Below are positions 45,375 to 54,385 of a stretch of 64,000 bases of DNA, one piece after another. The position numbers and the translations under genes are program-made. Position 1 is the first letter of the stretch. Every line of letters begins with the position of its first letter. The stretch is from CAVYVZ01 sp963772065 (GTDB lineage Bacteria; Acidobacteriota; Vicinamibacteria; Vicinamibacterales; UBA2999), in the NCBI GenBank assembly GCA_963772065.1, contig CAVYVZ010000007.1, forward strand, positions 309,631 to 373,630, written 5' to 3'. Below the pieces are notes generated by a model, which worked only from the letters and a program-made list of their open reading frames with translations, had not been told where the DNA came from and ran no database searches.

Positions 45375-45565
45375 ACAGGGAGGTCGGGGAGATCAGGGAG
45401 ATTCTTTCGGTCTCACAGGGAGGTAGGAGATCAGGGAGATCTGGCTTACAGGTCAGATGCGGCTCCGGTCCACCCTTATCGCCTTTGAGCCGGTTCAATC
45501 TCCCTGATCTCCCTGATCTCCTTGTAGCCTAAAAGAATCTCCCCGATCTCCCCGATCTCCCTGTG
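45375..45565. repeat. large GGGAGATC inverted-repeat cluster between convergent genes
   Basis: CACAGGGAGGTCGGGGAGATCAGGG-type units (45375-45440) face CTCCCTGATCTCC units (45501-45565), with a unique core of about 50 bp containing GCGGCTCCGG. Total length is almost 190 bp, the longest repeat cluster in the window. Both flanking genes end at its borders. A folded transcript would have a very long stem, which could insulate the convergent genes. Confidence 0.85.
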
Positions 45566-45568
45566 AAC

Positions 45569-46108
45569 TCACCACTCCGTTTCGGGCGCGCGAGAGCGGT
45601 GATTCACCGCGCGAGCCATCACGAACAGCAGGTCGGACAGCCGATTCAGGTACACCACCGCGAGCCGATCGACCTCGCCCGCCCCGAGGGCCACCACCCG
45701 TCGCTCCGCCCGGCGGCAGACCGTCCGCGCGAGGTGCAACGCCGCACCTGGGAGCGAGCCGCCGGGAAGGATGAAGCGCCGCAGCGGCGGCAGCTCGCTC
45801 TCCAGCCGATCGATCGAGCGCTCGAGGCGCTCGATGTGCGCGTCGGTAATGGCCGCCTTCGTGACGCGTGCGGCGATCTTCGTTGAGGGATCGGCGAGCC
45901 TCGCCCCGAGGGCGAAGAGGTCCGTCTGCAGAACCTCGATCTCGGCGGCGACTTCGGCGTCCACGCCGGCCGCGCGCGCCAGGCCGAGACAGGCATTCAA
46001 CTCGTCCACTTCGCCGTACGCATCGACCCGCGGATCCGACTTGAGCACCCGCGTCTGATCGAACAGCGACGTTTCCCCCGAGTCGCCGGTCTTCGTGTAG
46101 ATTCTCAC
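45569..46108 (-). CDS. cob(I)alamin adenosyltransferase (PduO type)
   Basis: A 179-residue ATR: N-terminal RIYTKTGDSGETSLFDQTRVLKSDPRVDAYGEVDELNACLG (the ATP-binding glycine-rich strand), LPGGSLPGAALHLARTVCRRAERR and NRLSDLLFVMAR. It makes adenosylcobalamin in the cytoplasm. Its GTG start at 46108 comes directly after the ACC-AAAGACC repeat, with no ribosome site. No B12 riboswitch was seen upstream. Confidence 0.93.
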   Translation of the reverse strand: MRIYTKTGDSGETSLFDQTRVLKSDPRVDAYGEVDELNACLGLARAAGVDAEVAAEIEVLQTDLFALGARLADPSTKIAARVTKAAITDAHIERLERSIDRLESELPPLRRFILPGGSLPGAALHLARTVCRRAERRVVALGAGEVDRLAVVYLNRLSDLLFVMARAVNHRSRAPETEW

Positions 46109-46175
46109 GGTCTTTCGTCTTCGGTCTCTTGTCTCTGGTGGTCTTTGGTCTTTGGTCTTTGGTCTCTCGTCCAGT
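46109..46175. repeat. GGTCTTTGGTCT tandem repeats upstream of the ATR gene
   Basis: Six or more variants of GGTCTTTG/GGTCTCTG in tandem fill the gap between the ATR start and the mutY promoter region. Related to 41667-41691. The ATR start codon touches the repeat. Confidence 0.8.
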
Positions 46176-46186
46176 CCGGATTATAG

Positions 46187-46864
46187 ATGCCTAGCTCACT
46201 TCCCAGCGCCTCGGAACGCCGCCGGTTTCGCACGCGCCTGCTCGCCTGGTATCGTGCGAACGGGCGCGACCTGCCGTGGCGCAGGACCGACGATCCGTAT
46301 CACATCCTCGTGTCAGAGGTGATGCTCCAGCAGACGCAGGTCGATCGCGTCGTGCCGAAGTATCACGAGTGGCTGGAGAAGTATCCGTCGCTCGCCGATC
46401 TCGCACGCGCGCGCATCCAGGACGTGTCGCGGACCTGGCGGCCGCTCGGCTACAACATCCGGCCGAAGCGCCTGCACGCGATCGCGCGCGAGTCGGTGGT
46501 CCGCTACGGCGGCACCCTGCCGTCCGACGAGGAGACGCTCCGGTCGTTCAAGGGCATCGGCGCCTACACCGCCGGCGCGATCCGCAGCTTCGCCTTTCGC
46601 CAGCGCGCCGCAATCGTCGACACCAACGTGGCACGCGTCCTCTTCCGCGTCTTCGTCGCGGACGGCGACGCGAAGGCGCACGCGACGAAACGCCACCTGT
46701 GGGCCGTGTCGGAGGCGCTCGTTCCCAGAAAGCACGTCTTCGACTTCAACCAGGGACTGATGGATCTCGGTGCCACGGTGTGCACCCCTCGCCGGCCCGA
46801 CTGCCGGTGCTGCCCCGTTCGGAAAATGTGCCGTTCGATGCACGAATTCACAGAGTTGCTCTAG
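46187..46864 (+). CDS. mutY: A/G-specific adenine glycosylase, catalytic domain only
   Basis: A 225-residue HhH-GPD enzyme. Catalytic Glu44 in SEVMLQQTQ, hairpin FKGIGAYTAGAI, catalytic Asp145 in IVDTNVARV and a C-terminal iron-sulphur cluster spaced C-x6-C-x2-C-x5-C. Full-length MutY carries a C-terminal NUDIX-like 8-oxoG recognition domain that is missing here; the frame ends cleanly at 46864. GATTATAG directly precedes the ATG, consistent with a leaderless start. Confidence 0.88.
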   Translation: MPSSLPSASERRRFRTRLLAWYRANGRDLPWRRTDDPYHILVSEVMLQQTQVDRVVPKYHEWLEKYPSLADLARARIQDVSRTWRPLGYNIRPKRLHAIARESVVRYGGTLPSDEETLRSFKGIGAYTAGAIRSFAFRQRAAIVDTNVARVLFRVFVADGDAKAHATKRHLWAVSEALVPRKHVFDFNQGLMDLGATVCTPRRPDCRCCPVRKMCRSMHEFTELL

Positions 46865-46939
46865 GAAAATCACCTGGTTGAGCTTCACGGGGTCGATGGC
46901 CGTGCTAGCTTAGCGGTGGGGATCCTCCCGGGGACCACG

Positions 46940-48565
46940 ATGCATCGCGTGACCGCGACGCCAGAATCACGGCAGGGCAAGATAGACGACGGACCGAATC
47001 AGAAGACTGAACCCGTCCGGATTCTCGTCGTCGACGACGACCCGCAAGCCCATGCGCTGATCGAGATGGCGCTGGCGGATGCGCACTTCGACCGCGAGGT
47101 CGAAGTGGTGGGCACCGCATTCCACGGCCTGCGGCGCATCGAGGAATGCGGCCACGACGTCTACCTGGTCGACTACAAGCTTCCCGATCAGAATGGCCTC
47201 GAGCTCATCCGCGAGGCCAAGAGCAGGGGCGCCACGCGGCCGTTCATCCTGATGACGGGCCACGGGAGCGGAGACGTCGACGAAGCCGCGCTGAAGGAAG
47301 GCGCGGCCGACTACGTCGAAAAGCACATGCTCTCGGCGCACCTCGAGCGCTCGATCCGCTACGCGATCCGCGACTGGCATGCCGCGCAGGCGCTCCGCGA
47401 GCGTGAAGACCAGCTCCGCCAGGCGCAGAAGATGGAAGCGATCGGCCGGCTGGCCGGCGGCGTCGCGCACGACTTCAACAACCTGCTGACCGCCGTGATT
47501 GGCTACGCCGATGCGATCGCCGAGCGGGAAGCGACCGACGATGCCACGCTTCGCGACGTCGGGGAGATTCGCAAGGCGGCGGATCGGGCCGCGAACCTGA
47601 CGCGCCAGCTCCTGGCGTTCGGTCGAAAACAGTTTCTGCGTCCGGTCGTGCTCGACCTGAACGAGACGGTGACGGGCCTCCTCCAGATGCTTCCGCGCGT
47701 CATCGGCGAGAACATCCAGACGCTGCCCCGCCTGGCGAAGGATCTCGCGCGCGTCACCGCGGACCCGAGCCAGATGGAACAGGTGCTCGTGAACCTGGTG
47801 CTCAATGCGCGCGACGCCATGCCGATGGGTGGGTCGATCTCGATCGACACGGCGAATGTGGAGCTCGCCGCGTCGGACCTGGCTGCCGACGGGCTCAGGC
47901 TGAAGCCAGGGTCGTACGTCATGCTGGCCGTGTCCGACACCGGGACCGGCATGGATCCGACCACGCGCGCGCGCGCCTTCGAACCGTTCTTCACGACGAA
48001 GCCAAAGGGGAAGGGGACCGGTCTCGGCCTGGCCACCGTCTACGGCATCGTCGACCAGACTGGCGGCGAGATCACGATCAAGACCGCGCTCGGGCACGGT
48101 ACGGTCGTACGCATCTATCTTCCGGCCGTGGCCACGCCCGCCGACCGGCGCGAGGCAGAACCGCCGCGTCCGACGAAGACCTTCGGCAACGAGTCGGTGC
48201 TCGTCGTCGAAGACAACGACGCCGTTCGCGAGCTGGCGATCATGGCATTGCGGCAGCGCGGGTATGACGTGCTCGAGGCCGCCAGTGCGGAACAGGCGCT
48301 CGACCTGATCGCGCAGGGCGCCCGGCCGCAGCTGCTGCTCACCGACGTGGTGATGCCCGGCTTGAGCGGACCGAACCTCGCCGCGCGGCTCCTGCAGCAC
48401 ATCCCACGCCTCCGCGTGCTCTACATGTCGGGGTACAGCGAAGACGCCGCGGCCGCCCACGGCACCTTCTGGGGCGGCGTGCCGCTCCTGCAGAAGCCGT
48501 TCACCTCGAGTCAGCTCGCCGAGCGTGTGCGCGTGACCCTCGACACGGCAAACGGCCCCTCGTGA
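46940..48565 (+). CDS. hybrid histidine kinase (REC-HisKA-HATPase-REC)
   Basis: A 541-residue soluble kinase without membrane helices. REC1 (about 25-140) has VDDDPQAHAL and the phospho-acceptor Asp in VYLVDYKLPDQNG; a coiled linker leads to HisKA with GGVAHDFNNLLTAVIGYAD; the ATPase has VLVNLVLNARDAMP, SDTGTGMD and KGTGLGLATVYG; REC2 (about 430-541) has VVEDNDAVRE, LLTDVVMPGLSG and LQKPFTSSQL. Signal unknown. ATG 46940 is preferred to GTG 46916. Its stop overlaps the mutT start. Confidence 0.9.
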   Translation: MHRVTATPESRQGKIDDGPNQKTEPVRILVVDDDPQAHALIEMALADAHFDREVEVVGTAFHGLRRIEECGHDVYLVDYKLPDQNGLELIREAKSRGATRPFILMTGHGSGDVDEAALKEGAADYVEKHMLSAHLERSIRYAIRDWHAAQALREREDQLRQAQKMEAIGRLAGGVAHDFNNLLTAVIGYADAIAEREATDDATLRDVGEIRKAADRAANLTRQLLAFGRKQFLRPVVLDLNETVTGLLQMLPRVIGENIQTLPRLAKDLARVTADPSQMEQVLVNLVLNARDAMPMGGSISIDTANVELAASDLAADGLRLKPGSYVMLAVSDTGTGMDPTTRARAFEPFFTTKPKGKGTGLGLATVYGIVDQTGGEITIKTALGHGTVVRIYLPAVATPADRREAEPPRPTKTFGNESVLVVEDNDAVRELAIMALRQRGYDVLEAASAEQALDLIAQGARPQLLLTDVVMPGLSGPNLAARLLQHIPRLRVLYMSGYSEDAAAAHGTFWGGVPLLQKPFTSSQLAERVRVTLDTANGPS

Positions 48566-48987
48566 CGGCCGTCGTCGCCGCCGTCATCCAAGATCGCGGG
48601 AAGTTCCTCATCACGCGCCGCCAGGCCGGCGTTCACCTGGCTGGCATGTGGGAGTTCCCCGGCGGCAAGATCGCCCCGGCGGAAACCCATGTCGATGCGC
48701 TTCGACGGGAGATCAGGGAGGAGTTGGGCGCCGATGTCGACGTGGGCGATCTCGTGCTCTCCACTAATCACGCCTACGCCGAAAGAGCTGTGTCGCTCTT
48801 CTTCTACCACTGCACGCTCATCGGAGCTCCGCGGCCTCTCCTCGGGCAGGAGATGCGCTGGGTGACCCGTGAGGAGATGGGCACGCTCGGCTTTCCCGCC
48901 GCCGACGCCGAGCTGATCAGGATTCTGACGCAGACGAGTTCACAGGGAGATCGTGGAGTTCAGGGAGATTTTGAGCTGGCTCCCTGA
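48562..48987 (+). CDS. mutT: NUDIX hydrolase, MutT-like (8-oxo-dGTPase)
   Basis: A 141-residue NUDIX protein with GGKIAPAETHVDALRREIREELGA (the full GX5EX7REUXEEXGU box), a REGKFLITRRQ-type start and WVTREEMGTLGFPAAD. It probably removes oxidised nucleotides, which suits the short mutY gene just upstream. The GTG start overlaps the kinase stop (GTGA). The last 17 residues (SSQGDRGVQGDFELAP) are encoded by repeat sequence and overlap the convergent ygfZ gene. Confidence 0.88.
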   Translation: MTAVVAAVIQDRGKFLITRRQAGVHLAGMWEFPGGKIAPAETHVDALRREIREELGADVDVGDLVLSTNHAYAERAVSLFFYHCTLIGAPRPLLGQEMRWVTREEMGTLGFPAADAELIRILTQTSSQGDRGVQGDFELAP

Positions 48988-50001
48988 TCTCCCTCGATCT
49001 CCCTGTGATTCTCCAACTCCAAACGGCAACGCGCTGACGACGGCTGCGGCGCGCCCGCTGCCGGCATCCACGTCGACCGCCGTCCCGGGTTCCACGAAAT
49101 CGCGGTGGACGTAGCCGAGCGCGATCGGCCCGACGCGCGGAGACGTCGCACTCGACGTGACCACACCGATGTCCCGGCCGCTTGCGTGAACGCGCGCACC
49201 CCGTGACGGAGCCGCATCGGATGCGCGGAACCCGACCAGGCGGCGTGCAACGCGGCCGTGCCCCCGGTGCAGCACGCGGATGATGACTTCCTGGCCGACG
49301 TAGCACCCCTTCGTCATCGAGATCGCCCGGTCCTCGATCCCGGCCTCGAGCGGGATCGTGTCCTCGTCCATGTCGACGCCGAACAGCGGATAACCCGCTT
49401 CGACCCGTGCCACTTCGAGGGCTTCGGCTGACACGCGCAAGGCGCCGCCCGCCTCCAGCGCTCCTGTCAACTCCGCGGCGTGCGCCATATCGACGTACAC
49501 CGTATAGCCTGGAACGCCAACCCGATCGAACCGCGCGACCACGATCGGCGAGCCTGAGAATTCCGCACGCGTGTTGGCGTACTGCGCCCACGCCGCAAGG
49601 CCGTTCGCGCCGACGACAATTCGCTCGATGACGCCCGCCGCGCCCGGTCCGTGCACGGTCACGTCGGCAAGCGCGCCTGTCAGATCGGCCAGCTGCACGT
49701 CTTCCGTGAAGATGAACTGGTCGAGACGCGCCAGCACGGATTCCCGGGTCGCGGCAGGCACGTCCAGCAGGATCATGTCTCCCGACTCGAGGACGTGCAT
49801 GTCCGTGGTCATGCGACCCTGCGCGGTGAGCCAGGCGGCGTAGCAGCCGGTCCCGCGCGTCAGCGCGGGAATGTCATTCGTCAACAGCCCCTGCAGATAG
49901 GTGGCCCGGTCGCGGCCGGACACAGCGATCCGCCCACGATCCTGCGGGATCGCCAGGGCGGCGCCTTCCCTGATCGCGACGTAGTCGTCCTGAACAGTCA
50001 T
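48940..50001 (-). CDS. ygfZ: folate-binding YgfZ/GcvT-like iron-sulphur maintenance protein
   Basis: A 353-residue protein of the GcvT fold: FTEDVQLADLTGALADVTVHGPGA, the family signature KGCYVGQEVIIRV near residue 230 with its invariant Cys, and a C-terminal beta barrel (GYVHRDFVEPGTAVDV). YgfZ helps repair or maintain [4Fe-4S] enzymes using folate. The last about 20 residues (SQGDRGRSGSQLKIS...) come from the shared repeat with mutT, so the true C-terminus may originally have been shorter. Confidence 0.9.
   Translation of the reverse strand: MTVQDDYVAIREGAALAIPQDRGRIAVSGRDRATYLQGLLTNDIPALTRGTGCYAAWLTAQGRMTTDMHVLESGDMILLDVPAATRESVLARLDQFIFTEDVQLADLTGALADVTVHGPGAAGVIERIVVGANGLAAWAQYANTRAEFSGSPIVVARFDRVGVPGYTVYVDMAHAAELTGALEAGGALRVSAEALEVARVEAGYPLFGVDMDEDTIPLEAGIEDRAISMTKGCYVGQEVIIRVLHRGHGRVARRLVGFRASDAAPSRGARVHASGRDIGVVTSSATSPRVGPIALGYVHRDFVEPGTAVDVDAGSGRAAAVVSALPFGVGESQGDRGRSGSQLKISLNSTISL
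48941..49012. repeat. GGGAGATC inverted repeat read by both converging genes
   Basis: TCACAGGGAGATCGTGGAGTTCAGGGAGAT (left part) pairs with CTCCCTGATCTCCCTCGATCTCCCTGTGA (right part). The mutT frame runs 47 bp into it and the ygfZ frame runs from the other side to 48940, so both proteins have repeat-coded tails. Confidence 0.85.
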
Positions 50002-50026
50002 TCCGGCGTCTGATAAAGTGAAATCA

Positions 50027-51668
50027 ATGCGTCCCCTCTATTTTATCTGCGCTCTTCTGGCCTTCGGCCGGCCGTTGGCGGCCCAGACACCGCCCGTGGA
50101 TTCGCGCGCGTACCTGGTGTTCTTCCGGGGGTCCCCAATCGGGCGCGAAGACATCACCGTGCGAACCGACGGCGGCGATTTCGTGATCTCCGGAACCGGC
50201 CGCCTCTCGCCGCCGATCGACATCCTGACCAAACGTGCCGAGGTCCGATACGGCGCTGACTGGTCGCCGCGATCGATGGAGTTCGAGGGCATCGCCAACC
50301 TGCGCGAGCAGTTGGTCAAGATCACGTTCGCGAACGGCGAGGCCACGGTGGATGCGACGGTCGCTGGGAAGCCGCTGTCGAAGGTCGACAAGGTCTCACC
50401 GCAGACGCTCGTGCTGCCGAACGGCTTCTTCGGGTTTCACGAGGCGCTCGCCCGCCGCCTGGCAACCATCACGCCGCCAGCGGAGCTTCCCGCCTACATC
50501 GCGCCTCAGGTCGAGATTCGCATCCGTGTGAAATCGGTTGCCAGCGAGCGCGTTCAGACCGGCACGAGAACGTTCGACGTGCGCCGCTACGGCCTGGCGT
50601 TTGCCAATCCGGGAGGCGATCTCGATTTCCAGCTGACGACCGACGCACTCGGCAAGCTCATTCGCATCACCATCCCTGCCCAGGCGCTCGACGTCGTGCG
50701 CGACGACGTGGCCGCATCGACCTCTCGAACCCAGATCTACTCGACGCCCGGCGACGAGCCCGTCTCGATCCCGGCGAGCGGATTCAACATTGCGGCCACC
50801 GTCACGAAGCCGAAGGTCGCCGCCGATCGGTATCCGGCAATCGTGCTGCTGCCCGGCGCCGCCGCCGGCGACCGCGACGGTGTCACCGCCGGCGTGCCGA
50901 TGCTGGGGCAGATCGCCGGCGCGCTGGCCGAGGCCGGCTTCCTCACGGTGCGGCACGACAAGCGTGGATTCGGGCAGACCGGCGGACGCGCCGAATCCGC
51001 CACGCTCGCCGACTTCGCCGAGGACGCGCGCGCGGTGGTCAGGTATCTCGATCGGCGCAAAGACGTCGACCCGAAGCGCATCATCGTGCTCGGCCACGCC
51101 GAGGGTGCCTGGGTCGCGCTGCTCGCAGCGTCGCGCGAGGACAAGATCGCCGGAGTCATTACCATTTCCGCCCCTGCGACGACCGGCGCGGAGCTCGTGC
51201 TCGAGCAGCAGCGGCACGCGCTCGATCAGATGAAGCTGCCCGACGAGGAGCGGAAGGCAAAAATCGAGCTGCAGAAGAAGATCCAGGCGGCGGTCGCCTC
51301 GGGCAAAGGATGGGACGGCATCCCGCCGGAGGTGAGGAAGCAGGCAGACACGCTCTGGTTCCAGAGCCTTCTCGCCTTCGATCCGGCACGGGTGATCAAG
51401 GACGTCGACCAGCCGATTCTGATCCTGCATCCGGATCTCGATCGACAGGTGCCGTTGGCGCATGCCGACAAGCTCGCCGAGCTCGCGAAGAAGAGCGACT
51501 CGAAGTCCGTCGAGGTGATCACCGTTCGCGGGGTCAATCACCTGCTCGTGCCGGCGGCGACCGGTGAAATCCAGCGAGTACGGATCGCTCGCGGATCGGA
51601 ATGTCAGCCGGGACGTGACGAAAGCGATTGCGGACTGGCTGGCGAACGATGCCGCTTCAAAGCGCTGA
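50027..51668 (+). CDS. secreted alpha/beta hydrolase-like protein with Ala nucleophile (apparent frameshift)
   Basis: About 550 residues: signal peptide (FICALLAFGRPLAA), a beta-rich N-terminal domain, then a hydrolase domain from about residue 270 (PAIVLLPGAAAGDRDGV, RHDKRGFGQTGG). The nucleophile elbow reads GHAEGA with Ala358 (GCC at 51098-51100) where Ser is expected. LHPDLDRQVPLAHAD and VNHLLVP supply acid and His. An extra base near 51578 shifts the end; removing it gives EYGSLADRNVSRDV...NDAASKR and a stop at 51668; unrepaired, the frame runs to 51712. ATG 50027 is preferred to GTG 50018. Confidence 0.78.
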
Positions 51669-51675
51669 ACCCGGC

Positions 51676-51706
51676 ATCACGAAAACCACGGCGTTTCTGG
51701 TTTTGC
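51676..51706. repeat. CACGAAAACCACG repeat between convergent genes
   Basis: ATCACGAAAACCACGG faces TGGTTTTGCGAT as a short inverted repeat of the CACGAAA family, between the hydrolase stop and the aminotransferase stop. Confidence 0.65.
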
Positions 51707-51708
51707 GA

Positions 51709-53034
51709 TTAGGAAAGCTCTTCCGTGATCTCCAGCCCGCGATCGATGATCGCGAACGCCTCCTTCATCTCGGCCTCGGTGATGCACAGCGGCGGGTTCG
51801 TGAAGAAGGTGTTCCACCGCACGAAGGTGTAGAGTCCCTCATCGCGGAAGAACTTGTGGAGCGCCTGCATCTCGGGGGAGGTGCTGTTGAAGGGCGCCAG
51901 CGGCTCTCGCGTCTGACGGTTCCGAACGAGCTCGACGATCCCGAACAGACCGATATTCCGCGTCGCGCCGACCGACGGGTGACGCCGCTCGAGATCCTCG
52001 AGATGCGTCCGCATCACGCGGCCCATGCGGCGCGCGTTCTCGAGCAGACCGTCTTTCTCGTACACATCGAGGGTCGCCAGCGCCGCGGCGCAGGCCAGCG
52101 TGTGGCTGTTGTAGGTCAGGCCGCCATAGAAGACGTTCTTCTGGAAGTGGTCCGCGATCGAACGCCGCATGCCGACGGCGCCGAGCTGCACGTAGGCGCT
52201 CGTCAGGCCTTTCGCCATCGAGATGAGATCGGGCACGACGTTCCAGTGGTTGATCGCAAACCACTCGCCCGTGCGGCCGAAGCCCGACATCACCTCATCG
52301 ACGATCAAGAGAATCCCATGCTTGTCGCAGAGCCTGCGCAGCCCCTGCATGTAGCCGTCGGGAGGAATCAGGATCCCATTCGTACCCGTGACCGGCTCCA
52401 CGATGATCGCAGCGATCGTGTGCGGCCCTTCCATCTGCAGCACTTCTTCCGTCTGCGTGAGGACCTGTTCCGCCGTGTCGAATCCGCGCTGGATGCCGTG
52501 ATAGAAGTCCGGGATCCGCACCACGCCGGGAAGGCCGGGCTCCGAGGCCCATCGCCGCGGGTCGCCGGTGAGTGACAGGCTGCCGGCCGTTCCGCCGTGG
52601 TACGAACGGTAGCGCGCGGCGATCTTGTGGCGGCCGGTCACGAGGCGGGCGAGGCGGATCGCATTCTCGTTGGCGTCGGCGCCGCCGTTGGTGAAGAAGA
52701 AGACGTCGATGTCGCCCGGCGCGATCTGCGCCAGCTTCGCGCCAAGCCGTGCGCGCGCTTCGGTTGCCATGAACGGGTTCGCGTAGGGAAGCGTCGCCGC
52801 CTGCTCCTGAATCGCGCGCACGACGCGCTCGTCCCCGTGCCCGATGTTCACGCACATCAACTGGCTGTTGAAATCGATGAACCGCTTTCCTTCCGGCGTC
52901 CAGAAGTAGATGCCCTTGGCGCGCGCCACTGGAATGGGATCCGCCGCCGACTGCGCCGCCCATTCGTAGATGGTGTGACGCCGGCAGAGATCGACCATCT
53001 CCTGACCGGTCATTTCAGCGGAAGTAACAGTCAT
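51709..53034 (-). CDS. class III aminotransferase (omega-amino acid type)
   Basis: A 441-residue PLP enzyme: YFWTPEGKRFIDFNSQLMCVNIGHG, FFFTNGGADANENAIRLAR, the Asp motif LLIVDEVMSGFGRTGEWFA and the PLP lysine in SMAKGLTSAYVQLGAV. The Arg switch region and substrate cannot be assigned firmly; beta-alanine, taurine or gamma-aminobutyrate:pyruvate types are closest. It is divergent from an M20 deacetylase and MmsA, which would fit an omega-amino acid route to a semialdehyde. Leaderless-type promoter at 53044-53072. Confidence 0.85.
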   Translation of the reverse strand: MTVTSAEMTGQEMVDLCRRHTIYEWAAQSAADPIPVARAKGIYFWTPEGKRFIDFNSQLMCVNIGHGDERVVRAIQEQAATLPYANPFMATEARARLGAKLAQIAPGDIDVFFFTNGGADANENAIRLARLVTGRHKIAARYRSYHGGTAGSLSLTGDPRRWASEPGLPGVVRIPDFYHGIQRGFDTAEQVLTQTEEVLQMEGPHTIAAIIVEPVTGTNGILIPPDGYMQGLRRLCDKHGILLIVDEVMSGFGRTGEWFAINHWNVVPDLISMAKGLTSAYVQLGAVGMRRSIADHFQKNVFYGGLTYNSHTLACAAALATLDVYEKDGLLENARRMGRVMRTHLEDLERRHPSVGATRNIGLFGIVELVRNRQTREPLAPFNSTSPEMQALHKFFRDEGLYTFVRWNTFFTNPPLCITEAEMKEAFAIIDRGLEITEELS

Positions 53035-53043
53035 GGGACCGCG

Positions 53044-53092
53044 ATGCTAACGGACTGCCGGCTGTTTGGCAACATTACACCTCTCATATAAT
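53044..53092. promoter_or_regulatory. overlapping divergent promoters sharing a -35 block
   Basis: Minus strand: TTGCCA (53067-53072), 17-bp spacer, TAGCAT (53044-53049), 9 nt from the aminotransferase ATG. Plus strand: TTGGCA (53066-53071), 15-bp spacer, perfect TATAAT (53087-53092), 10 nt from the deacetylase ATG. The symmetric TTTGGCAA core serves both directions. No ribosome binding sites are present, so both mRNAs should be nearly leaderless. Confidence 0.65.
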
Positions 53093-53102
53093 CAACACTC
53101 TC

Positions 53103-54383
53103 ATGCGAGTGGCTGCTTCCACCACGGATCGGGTGCTGGCTGCGGTGGACGCGGCAACCGATGAGATCGTGGATTTGACGGCGGCGCTCATCCGCGTCCC
53201 GACGGTCAATCCGCCGGGCGACGCCTACCCTGACTGTGCCCGCCTCCTCGGCGAGAAGCTCACCGAGTGCGGCTTCGAGGTCGACTACCCCGCCGCCGAT
53301 GGTCGCCCGGAGCATACCGCGGCTCACCCGCGCGTGAACGTCGTCGGGCTGACCCGCGGCCGCCATGAGCGTCCGGCGGTGCATCTCAACGGACACCTCG
53401 ACGTCGTGCCGCCTGGCGAAGGCTGGACGATGGATCCGTTCGGTGGCGTCGTTCGCAACGGCCGCATCTACGGGCGCGGCGCGTGCGACATGAAGGGTGG
53501 TCTCGCGGCGGCGGTGTTCGCGGCTGAAGCAATCCGGCGGTCCGGCATCGAGCTGAACGGCTCGGTGGAGATCAGCGGCACGGTGGACGAAGAGAGCGGC
53601 GGCTTCGCCGGCGCCGCATGGCTCGCCGAGCAAGGGCGGCTCACCCGTGACCGCATCGATTACGTCATCATTCCGGAGCCGCTGAACGTCGACCGGATCT
53701 GCATGGGCCATCGCGGCGTCTACTGGTTCGAGATCGAAACCCGCGGACGGATCGCGCATGGCAGCATGCCGTTTCAGGGAGTGAGCGCGATCGACCACAT
53801 GGCTCTCATCCTCGACCGGATGCGGACCGATCTGATGCCGGCGCTCGCCGCGAGGACCACGGCCGTACCGGTGGTGCCGGAAGCCGCGCGGCATGCGACG
53901 ATCAACATCAACGGCCTCATGGGCGGCCAGCCCGTCGACGGGATGCAGACGCCGTGCGTCGCCGACGTCTGCCGCGCGGTCTTCGACCGGCGCTTCCTCC
54001 TCGAAGAGGGGTTCGATGCAACGAAGGCAGAAATCCACGCGCTGCTCGAGCATGCGGCGGCCGCGACACCATCGCTGCGCTACGAGCTCCGCGACCTGAT
54101 GGTCGTGCACCCGGTGCGCACGCCAGACGACTCCCCGCTCGTGGCCGTGCTGGACCGGCACATCGAGCAGGTGATCGGTCACCGTGCGACGCACGTGGCC
54201 AGTCCCGGTACCTACGACCATAAGCACGTCGAACGCATCGGCGGCATCCGGGATTGCGTCGCATACGGGCCCGGTATTCTCGACCTCGCGCACCAACCCG
54301 ACGAGTGGTGCGGCATCGACGATCTCGTCAGCGCAACGAAGGTGCTGGCGCTTTCCATCCTCGACCTCACAAGGACTGTGTAG
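53103..54383 (+). CDS. M20 deacetylase / desuccinylase (ArgE/DapE-like)
   Basis: A 426-residue metallopeptidase-fold enzyme. Metal and catalytic residues are visible in HLNGHLDVVPPG, GRGACDMKGGLAAAVFA, GTVDEESGGFAG and IIPEPLNVDRI; the dimerisation lid has GRIAHGSMPFQGVSAIDHM. It removes an acyl group from an amino acid; exact substrate unknown. A leaderless-type TATAAT precedes the ATG. It is followed after 2 bp by the MMSDH gene and is divergent from the aminotransferase, so the three could act in one amino acid catabolic route. Confidence 0.87.
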   Translation: MRVAASTTDRVLAAVDAATDEIVDLTAALIRVPTVNPPGDAYPDCARLLGEKLTECGFEVDYPAADGRPEHTAAHPRVNVVGLTRGRHERPAVHLNGHLDVVPPGEGWTMDPFGGVVRNGRIYGRGACDMKGGLAAAVFAAEAIRRSGIELNGSVEISGTVDEESGGFAGAAWLAEQGRLTRDRIDYVIIPEPLNVDRICMGHRGVYWFEIETRGRIAHGSMPFQGVSAIDHMALILDRMRTDLMPALAARTTAVPVVPEAARHATININGLMGGQPVDGMQTPCVADVCRAVFDRRFLLEEGFDATKAEIHALLEHAAAATPSLRYELRDLMVVHPVRTPDDSPLVAVLDRHIEQVIGHRATHVASPGTYDHKHVERIGGIRDCVAYGPGILDLAHQPDEWCGIDDLVSATKVLALSILDLTRTV

Positions 54384-54385
54384 CC

